Positions 27,008 through 35,260 of a stretch of DNA of 64,000 nt are shown here, one piece after another. A program made the translations under genes and the position numbers. The DNA lies in the NCBI GenBank assembly GCA_025057795.1, contig JANXEP010000039.1, forward strand, positions 62,001-126,000. The letters run 5' to 3'. How positions within the stretch are numbered: position 1 is the first letter of the stretch; each line of letters starts with the position of its first letter. A model generated the notes under the pieces. It worked only from the letters and a program-made list of their open reading frames with translations. It ran no database searches and was not told the origin of the DNA. The stretch is from Candidatus Bathyarchaeota archaeon (lineage in GTDB: Archaea; Thermoproteota; Bathyarchaeia; Bathyarchaeales; UBA233).

Positions 27008-27255
27008 TTTTCTTCCTCAACCATAATGGTGTAATTGTCCTTTGTAGGGTTGGCCAAAAGCCTCTTGCACATTTCATCAGCCTTCTCTAAGGCTTCTTTC
27101 CGCGAGGCAGCCTCAAGAACAACAGTGTAAACTTTGCTTACATTTACACCTTCAACCCTGTAGCCAAGCTCCCTTAATAAGCGTGCTGCGGTTTCGCCTT
27201 CAGGATCGCTGTGGCCGGGCTTTAAGCTGACTTCAACTTTTAAGCGATATCTCAT
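27004..27255 (-). CDS. purS: FGAM synthase subunit PurS
   Basis: The 83-residue protein has the PurS pattern: KVEVSLKPGHSDPEGE at the start and a beta-alpha-beta-beta-alpha layout. PurS bridges PurQ and PurL and is needed for ammonia transfer. Its end overlaps the purL start, and the purM stop lies about 55 bases upstream. Confidence 0.94.
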   Translation of the reverse strand: MRYRLKVEVSLKPGHSDPEGETAARLLRELGYRVEGVNVSKVYTVVLEAASRKEALEKADEMCKRLLANPTKDNYTIMVEEEK

Positions 27256-27310
27256 AGGCTAGTCTTATCCGCGAGAAGATTTAAACACTTTCACCATAAA
27301 AGAGCAAAGG

Positions 27311-28393
27311 CTACCCCAAAACTATCTTCCTGCCTTTGTGGAGAATTTTGATCCCCGCGGAATCCGTCACTTGCCCTATCTCTTCCGCGGGTACTCCAGC
27401 TTTTTCCAAAGCGTCAATTGCCATGTCCCTATCCGCTTTTTCAACTATTATTGCAAAGCCCCATCCCATGTTAAAGGTTTTGAACATTTCCTCGTCGGAG
27501 ATTCCGCCGCCCAGTTCCATTGCGGTTTTCTGGATTAAGCTGAAAATTGGTTGAGGCTTGAAATTGTTGAATTCGAAGCCTACGCCCCTTGAAAAAAGGG
27601 CTAATCGTTCAAATTTTAGATAAGCATCGCCAGTTATGTGCACCGCGCCTTTAACCTCCACCCTTTCCGCAACATTATGGAAGGACTTTACGTAAATCCT
27701 AGTTGGCTCCAAAACCTCATAAACTAGTTCTCTGTCTAATGGCTCTGGAATGTCATGCGCGTCATATTTGCCTCCCCATCGTTTAAAGAGAACTTTCCTT
27801 GCCAAGGTTACGCCATTACTATGAATCCCGGAGCTTCGCAACCCAACTATAGAGTCGCCTGGCTTTATGCCCCTACCAGTAACAACTTTATCCTTTGGAA
27901 CCTCGCCTATTGCTGCGACAACCATGTCGAATCCTATGCCCTCCGCTAAGCCCTTAATAAGTTCTGACACGTCGCCTATTTCCCCGCCTGCCACTATACA
28001 CTCAGCTTCTTCGGCGCCTTTTGCTATGCCCTTAAGCCACTCCCTAACCAAACGAGGATTTGATGCTTGAGCATGAATGTTGTCTGCAACGGCTAATGGA
28101 CGTGCACCTGAGCGAATAACATCGTTTACAGCCATGGCAACGCCGTCGATCCCAATAGTGTCGTATTTGTCAGCCAACTGCGCCAAGAGCACTTTTGTGC
28201 CTACACCCTCAACAACGATATCCAAATAGCAATCTCTGCGGAACGGGAAAATGTTTCCATATGGAAGTTGAAGAACCTCGCCGTAACGACTTAAACTGTA
28301 AGTTTCCTTCAAAATTTCTAAGGCTTTTTTAGACTCCGCCCTAAGCTTTCTATCCACACCAGCTTTAGCATACGTAAACTCTTCCTTAGGCAA
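27311..28393 (-). CDS. purM: Phosphoribosylformylglycinamidine cyclo-ligase (AIR synthetase)
   Basis: The 360-residue enzyme makes AIR from FGAM and ATP. Typical parts are TYAKAGVD at the start, VEGVGTKVLLA, the IGIDGVAMAVND segment, and GLRSSGIHSNG in the C-terminal half. Length is normal. It opens the minus-strand purine operon; a TATA-like element lies about 40 bases upstream. Confidence 0.95.
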   Translation of the reverse strand: MPKEEFTYAKAGVDRKLRAESKKALEILKETYSLSRYGEVLQLPYGNIFPFRRDCYLDIVVEGVGTKVLLAQLADKYDTIGIDGVAMAVNDVIRSGARPLAVADNIHAQASNPRLVREWLKGIAKGAEEAECIVAGGEIGDVSELIKGLAEGIGFDMVVAAIGEVPKDKVVTGRGIKPGDSIVGLRSSGIHSNGVTLARKVLFKRWGGKYDAHDIPEPLDRELVYEVLEPTRIYVKSFHNVAERVEVKGAVHITGDAYLKFERLALFSRGVGFEFNNFKPQPIFSLIQKTAMELGGGISDEEMFKTFNMGWGFAIIVEKADRDMAIDALEKAGVPAEEIGQVTDSAGIKILHKGRKIVLG

Positions 28394-28428
28394 AACCCTT
28401 TCTCCTCTAAGCTATTAAATCAACACAC

Positions 28429-28440
28429 TTTTATATGCTT
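28429..28440 (-). promoter_or_regulatory. TATA box of the purM operon
   Basis: On the minus strand AAGCATATAAAA stands 36-47 bases before the purM start at 28393, the right distance for an archaeal TATA element with a short leader. Confidence 0.5.
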
Positions 28441-28535
28441 ACAAGTACACGCCAAAAATTTACCCTTTTATCAAAACAAAAATATTTAGAGTAATGAATA
28501 AAAGCTTAAGGTAGCTATCTTCCTTTTGCGTGGCT

Positions 28536-28611
28536 GCGGCCGTAGTCTAGCCTGGCAGGACTTCGGCCTCCCGAGCCGGCGACCCGGGTTCAAATCCCGG
28601 CGGCCGCACCA
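28536..28611 (+). tRNA. tRNA-Gly (CCC) with encoded CCA
   Basis: The fold is complete: acceptor GCGGCCG/CGGCCGC, D-stem GTCT/GGAC, anticodon stem TCGGC/GCCGG with loop CTCCCGA (anticodon CCC at 28570-28572), T-stem CCGGG/CCCGG with loop TTCAAAT, and discriminator A at 28608 followed by CCA. There is no intron. Its 3' 25 bases recur, diverged, at 46650. A broken integrase follows immediately downstream. Confidence 0.95.
28587..28611 (+). repeat. Putative attL: 3' end of tRNA-Gly, repeated at 46650-46674
   Basis: The last 25 bases of the tRNA (T-stem, T-loop, acceptor strand, CCA) match 46650-46674 at 22 of 25 positions, in the same orientation, 18,063 bases apart. The first 15 bases are identical. 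Element integrases commonly target tRNA 3' ends, and integrase debris lies next to this copy. Confidence 0.5.
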
Positions 28612-28637
28612 GTACCTTTAGTTCTGATGCGCTTTCC

Positions 28638-29085
28638 ATGCCCGCGATTTTTAAGTCTGCGGGTTCTTTTGCTTATGAAATGTTTGACGGGTATAAGTAC
28701 TCCGAGAGAATTGAAAATGCGAAGAGCATGTTAAAGAGTCTGAAGTATTCAAGGTTGCGGTTGGCCTTTGTTGATCACCTACATGCTTTGGGGCTTTCTA
28801 AGGGCAGGATTGCTAAGTACGCCAACCACTTACGCGTTTTGTTTAGGCTTGCCCCTTTGACCTGCGCCTGGCAACGGGAAAAGTGTTGAGAGGGTTGTTG
28901 CTTGGAAACAACTCAAAAAAGGCATAGTAAGCTACTATTACCTGAGGAAGCCCATCAAAAAACTGGTGAGGAAGGCTGATGTAAATAAGGATGTCTGGCC
29001 CTATCAGATAATTGAAGTCATTAAATTTTACGGCAATATAAACACAAGAAAATACAAACTAACCTTAGCAACAATCTCCTGCTAA
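28638..29085 (+). pseudogene. Degenerate tyrosine-recombinase (integrase) remnant
   Basis: The frame from 28638 encodes a SAM-like core-binding domain (GLSKGRIAKYANHLRVLFRLA, by position about residues 52-73), as in archaeal tRNA-targeting integrases. It ends in a stop at 28889. Shifted frames carry on: FDLRLATGK and then SVERVVAW read across 28850-28905, the expected continuation of the same domain. A third open stretch runs to 29085 without a recognisable catalytic domain. The Arg...His-x-x-Arg...Tyr catalytic residues cannot be found. Position directly after the tRNA-Gly supports an old integration. Confidence 0.6.
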
Positions 29086-29239
29086 CAGCCATCACCCTAC
29101 TAGCCTGTTCCTTAGAAGTTAATAACGGAAAACTGAAGGAATCTGAAGGTTTGCTTTAAGTTGTTCCTAATAATTCTATTGAGTATTGAGCGATCCAAGC
29201 ACAAGTAGCCCATTGGTTTATATTGTCTACTATGGGGTG
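29086..29239. other. Intergenic stretch after the integrase remnant
   Basis: About 150 bases without an ORF or RNA that I can recognise. It separates the integrase debris from the minus-strand glutamate synthase operon and may hold that operon's end. Confidence 0.4.
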
Positions 29240-29383
29240 TTATTTTGGCGCCAAATTTTTCTTTAAAGCCTCATAAACCTTCTCTTCATCAGTTATGGAC
29301 GAAGTAAAGTCTATGTACGGTCTTATGCCCGTTGTGCTATAAAAATCATAGACAACTTCACCGCGCGAATCTTGTTCAGACAT
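29240..29383 (-). CDS. 47-residue protein coupled to the glutamate synthase GXGXG gene
   Basis: Minus-strand ATG 29383 opens 48 codons ending at TAA 29240; the product starts MSEQDSRGEVVYDFYS and ends ALKKNLAPK. The start is one base after the stop of the GXGXG-domain gene, the tight spacing of translationally coupled genes. It is soluble and acidic-to-neutral, with a likely C-terminal helix. No family is recognised. It could be a small accessory subunit of this glutamate synthase. Coding evidence is the coupling and the balanced amino-acid composition. Confidence 0.55.
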   Translation of the reverse strand: MSEQDSRGEVVYDFYSTTGIRPYIDFTSSITDEEKVYEALKKNLAPK

Positions 29384-29384
29384 T

Positions 29385-30161
29385 TTAAGTGTAAAGTTTT
29401 CCATAAGGCCTATGGGATGCAGGCACTATTTTAGTAAACTCTTGTTCCATTATCTTGCCAAAATCAAGATTGAAGAGATCGCAGAATTGTTTGACTAGTT
29501 TATGAATTACCTGTAAATCTTTTTCTTCGGTGTTCTCCCTTTTAGCACCCTTTCCAAAATGGGTTATTCTCCCTCGCACATATATTACCCCGCCGTGCAT
29601 CCCTGTGCCCGCAAACCTTGTTTCGCGCTGTCCATTCCTTTTTAATTCCAGAAGTAGGATTACGCCTCCTGCCATGTATTCTCCCAGAAAGTCTCCAGCA
29701 GATCCGCCGATGACTAAGGCGGGGGTGGTCTGATAGCCCTTCATGTGGATACCAGCGCGGTATCCAACATCACCACGTATGAAAATTTTGCCTCCTCTCA
29801 TAGAGTAGCCGATAACGTCACCTGCATTCCCATAAACGACTATTAACCCATCATTCATGGTGTTGCCGCAGCCATCCTGCACGTTTCCATAAATATACAT
29901 TTTTGGGCCATTCATGAAAATTCCAAGATCATTTCCGGGAGTCCCGTGAACCTTAATTACAATGTTACCACATAGGCCGGCTCCTATGTAACGTTGACCA
30001 AAGACATTATGTAAATTGAACTCTTTAAATCCCCTCTTAACAAGATCTCTTATCAACGAGTTGAGTTTAAAGGAGCACATTTCCATGGCGTCAACGTTAA
30101 CGGCACTATTTTCAATTTTCAAACGGGAAGGCCCCTTTAGGGCTTTGGTAGGATCTTCCAT
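29385..30161 (-). CDS. Glutamate synthase GXGXG-domain subunit (GltB domain 3)
   Basis: The 258-residue protein is the right-handed beta-helix part of glutamate synthase, which stands alone in many archaea. The repeated G-x-x-G-x-x-G pattern is clear (GAGLCGN, VYGNAGDVIG, IRGDVGYRAG, IGGSAGDFLG). In the full enzyme it is structural and helps shape the ammonia tunnel. It follows the FMN subunit by about 18 bases and precedes the 47-residue ORF. Confidence 0.9.
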   Translation of the reverse strand: MEDPTKALKGPSRLKIENSAVNVDAMEMCSFKLNSLIRDLVKRGFKEFNLHNVFGQRYIGAGLCGNIVIKVHGTPGNDLGIFMNGPKMYIYGNVQDGCGNTMNDGLIVVYGNAGDVIGYSMRGGKIFIRGDVGYRAGIHMKGYQTTPALVIGGSAGDFLGEYMAGGVILLLELKRNGQRETRFAGTGMHGGVIYVRGRITHFGKGAKRENTEEKDLQVIHKLVKQFCDLFNLDFGKIMEQEFTKIVPASHRPYGKLYT

Positions 30162-30179
30162 GGCAAAATAAGGCCTCCT

Positions 30180-31691
30180 TCATCCGCCCGCGGGCTTAAT
30201 ATTCAAAATTCTAAGCTCACTTTCGCTTAATCCAATGCCTCTTAACTGTTCGCGGTTTCCACGTAGACTTTCAATGGCGTTTATACCCATCCCGCCAAGC
30301 ATTTCCTTGATTTCTATACTCCATGCATTGATTAGGTTAACCAGTCTATGTGAGGCATCTTCCGGGTTAAGTCTTTTTGAGATTTCATGGTCAGTGGTGG
30401 CTATTCCCCATGGGCATTTTCCAGTATAGCATCTTTGGCACAAGGTGCAGCCCATGGCTACTAAGGCAGCTGTACCTATGTAAACAGCATCAGCACCTAG
30501 GGCGATGGCCTTAACCACGTCGGCGCTGCTTCTTATACTTCCAGAAGCTACTATGGAGACCTCATTTCGGACGCCTTCATTGCGAAGCCGTTCATCAACA
30601 GCAGATAAAGCGAACTCGATGGGTATGCCTACGTTATCTCTTATAACCTTAGGGGCTGCACCCGTAGCTCCCCTAACACCGTCTATTACGATGATGTCAG
30701 CGCCGCTACGTGCTATTCCGCTTGCTATAGCAGCCACATTATGAACCGCCGCTATTTTAACGGCTACAGGTTTTGTGTATTCTGTTGCCTCTTTTAAGGC
30801 GTAAATAAGCTGTTTCAAATCTTCAATTGAATATATGTCATGGTGTGGAGCCGGAGATAATGCATCCGTGCCGACGGGTATCATTCGCGTTTTAGCAATC
30901 TCCTCACTCACTTTCTCTCCTGGCAGATGCCCGCCTATTCCCGGTTTGGCTCCTTGTCCTATTTTGATCTCAATCGCTGCACCAGCATTGAGGTATTCTG
31001 GGTGGACGCCGAAGCGTCCAGAAGCCACTTGAACTATTAAATGGTCTTTATACCTGTAGAGACTTGGGTGAAGTCCACCTTCTCCACAGTTGAAGTAGGT
31101 TCCGCATTCTGCGGCGGCTCTTGCTAAAGCTTCCTGCACATTTAGGCTTACAGCTCCGTAAGACATAGCAGCGAACATTATGGGAGTATCGAGGCAAAGT
31201 TGCGGTGCGAGCTCTGTCTTTAACGTAACGTTTCCCCCGTCTAATGCGAGCTCCACTTGCTTGCTTTTTTTGCCTAGATAAGTCCGTATTTCGATGGGTT
31301 CCCTCAGGGGGTCAATGGATGGGTTGGTTACTTGGCTTGCATTTAGCAATAGCTTATCCCAGTAGGTTAAATTGGGTTTGTCGCATCCCATGCCAGTTAA
31401 TATGGCGCTCCCTGTTTCCGCCTGTTTCTTGACAACCGTTATGGCTTCGCTTGTCCAATGGTAGTTTTTGCGGTGCGACAGCGGGTTTTTCTTGATAATT
31501 ATAGCGTATTTTGGACAGAAAACCACGCATCTTTGACAGTTTACACAATATTCGTTCCTACTAAGTAAGCAATCTTCTTTGTGGTCATAATAGTGAACGC
31601 CATATGTGCATTGTTCAACGCAAACCTTGCATTTATTGCATCGCTTTACATCTCTTTCAACAATATATTCGGGCAGAAGATAAGTCCTCAT
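30180..31691 (-). CDS. Glutamate synthase FMN-domain subunit with ferredoxin domain (GltB domain 2)
   Basis: The 503-residue protein makes glutamate from 2-oxoglutarate and ammonia on FMN. It starts with two 4Fe-4S sites (Cys18, 21, 24, 28 and Cys49, 52, 55, 59). It continues as the TIM-barrel synthase domain (KPGIGGHLPG, VIDGVRGATGAAP) and has the cysteine cluster of the core enzyme in CTLCQRCYTGKCPWGI. The fused ferredoxin suggests ferredoxin-linked or partner-flavoprotein electron input. Its ATG overlaps the stop of the amidotransferase subunit by four bases. Confidence 0.93.
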   Translation of the reverse strand: MRTYLLPEYIVERDVKRCNKCKVCVEQCTYGVHYYDHKEDCLLSRNEYCVNCQRCVVFCPKYAIIIKKNPLSHRKNYHWTSEAITVVKKQAETGSAILTGMGCDKPNLTYWDKLLLNASQVTNPSIDPLREPIEIRTYLGKKSKQVELALDGGNVTLKTELAPQLCLDTPIMFAAMSYGAVSLNVQEALARAAAECGTYFNCGEGGLHPSLYRYKDHLIVQVASGRFGVHPEYLNAGAAIEIKIGQGAKPGIGGHLPGEKVSEEIAKTRMIPVGTDALSPAPHHDIYSIEDLKQLIYALKEATEYTKPVAVKIAAVHNVAAIASGIARSGADIIVIDGVRGATGAAPKVIRDNVGIPIEFALSAVDERLRNEGVRNEVSIVASGSIRSSADVVKAIALGADAVYIGTAALVAMGCTLCQRCYTGKCPWGIATTDHEISKRLNPEDASHRLVNLINAWSIEIKEMLGGMGINAIESLRGNREQLRGIGLSESELRILNIKPAGG

Positions 31692-32902
31692 GACAACATC
31701 CCCGAATGCATCGCCGCTAATTGAAGCTTCACAGGCGCTGAAGCTTTAACCATGCATACCACAATTTCGCCTCCAGTAACGTTTCGAACATCATCTAAAT
31801 TAGGCTGTACAACACGTATTGCAGCCTCTTCAGACGATATGTATAGAAAGTTTCCTTTAATACCAACAGTTAACGGTCTTAATTTTATTCGATCTGTTAA
31901 TCCAATCATTTGGCCATGTCTGGCGATAATGACGGAGAAAGGACCGTTCATTAATAGTCCGCTGTAAGTTTGCCTTAAGGCTGTTAAAAGCTGTTTTTGT
32001 TTTTGCGGCATGCAGTCGATTTCGTCCCAAAAGGGAGGCGTTAAAATTTTTGGAACCAACTCTAATGGAACATCATGTCTTCTCATGAGGAGGTCAAACG
32101 CGTAGGTAAGCACTTCAGTATCCGTTTGCATTGTACACTTGTAACCATAAGCTTCCAGAAAGCGACGGTTAGCGCCATATGATGAAAGCTCTCCGTTGTG
32201 AGCGACAGCCCAATCTAAGAGGCTTAAGGGTTGGGCTCCTCCCCACCAACCAGGAGTGTTCGTGGGGTATCTACTATGACAGATCCACATGTAACCCTCA
32301 TATTCTTCAAGGCAGAAGTATTCCGCAATGTCTTCGGGGTAACCTACTCCTTTAAACACACCCATGTCCTTGCCGCTTGAGAAGATCAGAGCTTTGCCAT
32401 TCTCTGACACGTTTATATGCATTACATTTTTTACCACGTAATCTTCTTCCGTGAGGTTTTCCTCAATCATTTTTGACTTGTTAGGTTCAACGAAGTATCT
32501 CCATGTTAAAGGCGGATTCCAAACTTTGGCCTCTTTTGTTGGGAGCTCCTCGCTAAGAACCACTCTGAATTTTTCTTGCAAAAATTTTTCCACTATTCTT
32601 TTAGTTTGAGGGGTTAGGTACATCACGTGTAAGGCATAAAGCTCTTTGTATTCAGGGTAAATGCCGTATATAGCGAAGCCGCCTCCTAAACCGTTTCCTC
32701 TTTCCCTCATATGATACATAGCTCGAACGGGGGCTTTGGAAGGAAATTTTGATCCCCCAACATTTATTATTCCGAAAAGTGCACAAGCATCTGTGTTCTT
32801 GTCGTCTCCATATGGACTAGTGATTTGGTGCAACGTTTCCCCACCTAATTTCGGCAATAGGTAGCCTATTGCCGCATATAAACATTTCGGAACACTACAC
32901 AT
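31688..32902 (-). CDS. Glutamate synthase amidotransferase subunit (GltB domain 1)
   Basis: The 404-residue class II glutamine amidotransferase releases ammonia from glutamine for the FMN subunit. The probable nucleophile is Cys40 (DACALFGII), implying cleavage of a 39-residue leader or a later start. Other family parts are ICHSRYPTNT and AHNGELSSYGANRR. First gene of the three-piece glutamate synthase operon. A 7-bp palindrome (TAATTTT/AAAATTA, 32909-32926) lies just before the start. Confidence 0.9.
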   Translation of the reverse strand: MCSVPKCLYAAIGYLLPKLGGETLHQITSPYGDDKNTDACALFGIINVGGSKFPSKAPVRAMYHMRERGNGLGGGFAIYGIYPEYKELYALHVMYLTPQTKRIVEKFLQEKFRVVLSEELPTKEAKVWNPPLTWRYFVEPNKSKMIEENLTEEDYVVKNVMHINVSENGKALIFSSGKDMGVFKGVGYPEDIAEYFCLEEYEGYMWICHSRYPTNTPGWWGGAQPLSLLDWAVAHNGELSSYGANRRFLEAYGYKCTMQTDTEVLTYAFDLLMRRHDVPLELVPKILTPPFWDEIDCMPQKQKQLLTALRQTYSGLLMNGPFSVIIARHGQMIGLTDRIKLRPLTVGIKGNFLYISSEEAAIRVVQPNLDDVRNVTGGEIVVCMVKASAPVKLQLAAMHSGMLS

Positions 32903-32908
32903 GGAATC

Positions 32909-32926
32909 TAATTTTGTGTAAAATTA
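32909..32926. promoter_or_regulatory. AT-rich palindrome before the glutamate synthase operon
   Basis: TAATTTT-gtgt-AAAATTA, perfect 7-bp arms around a 4-bp spacer, ends seven bases upstream of the ATG at 32902. It could be an operator overlapping the transcription start. Its low complexity makes chance possible. Confidence 0.3.
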
Positions 32927-32984
32927 ACAAGTTCATGGACATAAAACATGCATAGCCAAATTCTCTGCTTTTGAATTATCGCTT

Positions 32985-34529
32985 TTATTCCCATTCTATG
33001 GTTGCTGGCGGCTTATGGGTTATGTCATAAACAACTCTGACAACTCGTGGTACCTCATTAGTTATCCTTGTGGAGATTTTTTCCAGCAGCCTGTATGGGA
33101 TTTTTGCGAAACTGGCTGTCATGGCTTCGCGGCTTTCAACAGCCCTTATGGCGACAACGTAGCCATAAGCTCTGGCGTCGCCCTTAACGCCTGTAGCCTT
33201 TGTGTCTGTCAAAACGGCGAAGTACTGCCATAATCTATTTTTTAAGCCGCTTTTTTCAATTTCCTCCCTCACAATCCTGTCGGCTTTCCGTGCAATCTCC
33301 ACTTTTTCCTCGGTTATTTCTCCAACAACTCTTACAGCTAGGCCTGGGCCGGGAAATGGCTGCCTAAACACGATTTCTTTGGGAAGCCCGAGCAAGGCGG
33401 CAACCTTTCTAACTTCATCCTTATACAAATCTCGCAAAGGCTCAACGATTTTCTTAAACTTGAATCGTGTTGGAAGCCCAGCCACATTATGATGAGTCTT
33501 TATCTTGTCTGAAAACTTCCTAAACCCAGACTCTATTCTGTCCGGATAAATTGTCCCTTGAATTAGGTGTTCCGCGCCTGTCTTTTCAGCCACTTCTTCA
33601 AAAACTCTGATAAATTCCTCCCCTATAATCTTCCTTTTCACTTCTGGATCGGTAACTCCTTTAAGTTTTTCAAAAAACCTTTCCTTGGCGTTCACTATTA
33701 CAAGGTTTATTTTAAAATTTTGGAAGATGGTTCTCACAAACTCTGGCTCATTTTCGCGCATAAACCCGTGGTCGACAAAAACTGCCGTGAGCCTATTGCC
33801 TATAGCTTTAGCAGCCACAACCGTGGCCACGCTTGAGTCTATGCCTCCGCTGAGGGCGGTTATGGCTTTTCCATCGCCAACCTCCGCCTTAACTTCCCTG
33901 ATCATTTGCTCCACCACATCCTCCATTTTCCAATTAGCCTTACAATGGCATATTTCAAAAAGAAAGTTGCGAAGCATCTGCAAGCCTTTTTCAGTGTGGA
34001 CGACTTCGGGATGCCACTGCAAACCATAAATTGGCTTTTCCTTATGCCTAAACGCGGCAACGGGACAGTTTTCAGTGTGCGCTAAAACCTCAAACTCCGA
34101 AGGAACAGAAAAAACAGCGTCACCATGACTCATCCAAACTTTTTCCCTTCTGTTTAAACCCTTTAAAATGCCGACTGGATTGTCGATGACGACGTATGTT
34201 GCGCCATATTCTCTTTTTTTCGCATGGCCCACTTTCCCCCCCGCCATATGGGCGATAAGCTGATGACCATAGCACAAACCCAGAACAGGCAATCCTAAAT
34301 CCAAGATTTCCATGTTAAACTTTGGAGCATCTGCGTCTAATACGCTGGCAGGGCCTCCTGACAAAACCAAGCCTTTAATGGCAAATTTTTCGCTCAAAAG
34401 TTTGATTTCCTCATTTCTTATGTCGTGGGAGACGACTTCTGAGTAAACCCCGTGCTCCCTTATGCGCCTTCCTATAAGATGACAGTACTGACTGCCAAAG
34501 TCTAAAACAAGCACAGTGTCGTATTTCAA
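32985..34529 (-). CDS. guaA: GMP synthase (glutamine-hydrolysing), single-chain
   Basis: The 514-residue protein makes GMP from XMP. The amidotransferase half carries Cys86 (LGLCYGHQ) and the HPE triad part in LQWHPEV. The ATP pyrophosphatase P-loop is LSGGIDSS near residue 230, and the C-terminal dimerisation domain ends IEWE. Many archaea have two separate GuaA subunits, so a fused enzyme is notable. It lies 82 bases upstream, in transcription order after gltB1's promoter region, on the same strand as the glutamate synthase genes. Confidence 0.96.
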   Translation of the reverse strand: MKYDTVLVLDFGSQYCHLIGRRIREHGVYSEVVSHDIRNEEIKLLSEKFAIKGLVLSGGPASVLDADAPKFNMEILDLGLPVLGLCYGHQLIAHMAGGKVGHAKKREYGATYVVIDNPVGILKGLNRREKVWMSHGDAVFSVPSEFEVLAHTENCPVAAFRHKEKPIYGLQWHPEVVHTEKGLQMLRNFLFEICHCKANWKMEDVVEQMIREVKAEVGDGKAITALSGGIDSSVATVVAAKAIGNRLTAVFVDHGFMRENEPEFVRTIFQNFKINLVIVNAKERFFEKLKGVTDPEVKRKIIGEEFIRVFEEVAEKTGAEHLIQGTIYPDRIESGFRKFSDKIKTHHNVAGLPTRFKFKKIVEPLRDLYKDEVRKVAALLGLPKEIVFRQPFPGPGLAVRVVGEITEEKVEIARKADRIVREEIEKSGLKNRLWQYFAVLTDTKATGVKGDARAYGYVVAIRAVESREAMTASFAKIPYRLLEKISTRITNEVPRVVRVVYDITHKPPATIEWE

Positions 34530-34585
34530 AATCTACACACTCTTATTCGAAGCATCTTTTGAGGACCATTTCATCTTTCAGCGTC

Positions 34586-34598
34586 CACTTATAAACCT
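34586..34598 (-). promoter_or_regulatory. TATA-like element upstream of guaA
   Basis: AGGTTTATAAGTG on the minus strand, centred about 60 bases before the guaA ATG, giving a leader of some 35 bases if used. Confidence 0.4.
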
Positions 34599-34711
34599 GT
34601 TCCCTCTACCGCTAAATTCAAAGATGCCCCTGTCGCAATGGCAGCGAGGTTAAATAAAGCTTCGCAGTGTAAGCCTTAAACCTTCATCAAAAGAGCGTGA
34701 CGCATTAAAGT

Positions 34712-34990
34712 TTAGGCGGTGTTTATAGGCGGGTGGAAAATTGATATCAATGTTTCCGTGTGGACAACGTTTGGATGCTGCTCCACCATCTCATAGATTA
34801 TCTTCTTAAGTTCCTCTAGACTTTCAGCCTCGATGACGATTACGGCGTCAAATCTTCCAAGGACAGAGTTAGCCATCTTAACGCCCTTTATCCGCCTAGA
34901 CCGCACTATTTCCTCAGATGTGCCTGGCTTCATGGTGACCATGACAAAGGCCCTTAGAGCCTTCTTACGCAAATCTTTACTTGAAGACAT
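34712..34990 (-). CDS. Stand-alone RAM (AsnC effector) domain protein, 92 aa
   Basis: The protein is an Lrp/AsnC ligand-binding domain without the helix-turn-helix. It shows the RAM pattern: VMVTMKPGTSEEIVR, GRFDAVIVIEAES, and the final VVHTETLIS strand. Such proteins bind amino acids at oligomer interfaces and can mix with full Lrp proteins. It follows a second RAM protein by 15 bases and glnA just before that, so a glutamine- or amino-acid-sensing role for the glnA operon is plausible. Confidence 0.85.
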   Translation of the reverse strand: MSSSKDLRKKALRAFVMVTMKPGTSEEIVRSRRIKGVKMANSVLGRFDAVIVIEAESLEELKKIIYEMVEQHPNVVHTETLISIFHPPINTA

Positions 34991-35005
34991 AGCTCATTTT
35001 CTCCG

Positions 35006-35239
35006 TTAAACTGAAAGGGCAAGTGAAGTTTCTGTATGGATTATGTTTGGGTCTTTCTCAATAACTTTGTATACTATTTCGTTTATGTCTTCAAGCTTAG
35101 CTGCCTCTATGATTATTACTGCGTCGAATCTTCCGTAGATTGAGTCAGCTTGGACCACTTCCTTAACGTTGCTTTTTATTCTTTTAACAACTTCCTCTGA
35201 AGTCCCAGGCTTCGTTTTTATAAATATGTAAGCTCTCAT
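35006..35239 (-). CDS. Stand-alone RAM (AsnC effector) domain protein, 77 aa
   Basis: A shorter paralogue of the neighbouring 92-residue protein, with the same pattern (FIKTKPGTSEEVVKR, GRFDAVIIIEAA, IIHTETSLA) and no DNA-binding part. It lies 21 bases downstream of glnA on the same strand and is surely cotranscribed with it. The pair are about 50 percent alike by eye, so they are probably a tandem duplication. Confidence 0.85.
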   Translation of the reverse strand: MRAYIFIKTKPGTSEEVVKRIKSNVKEVVQADSIYGRFDAVIIIEAAKLEDINEIVYKVIEKDPNIIHTETSLALSV

Positions 35240-35260
35240 TTTCCTGATCCCTCCTTCACT

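Noticed and set aside
34530..34711. Small gene or RNA between guaA and the RAM gene
   Set aside because: No start with a ribosome site and no stable fold; only a TATA-like element stands out.
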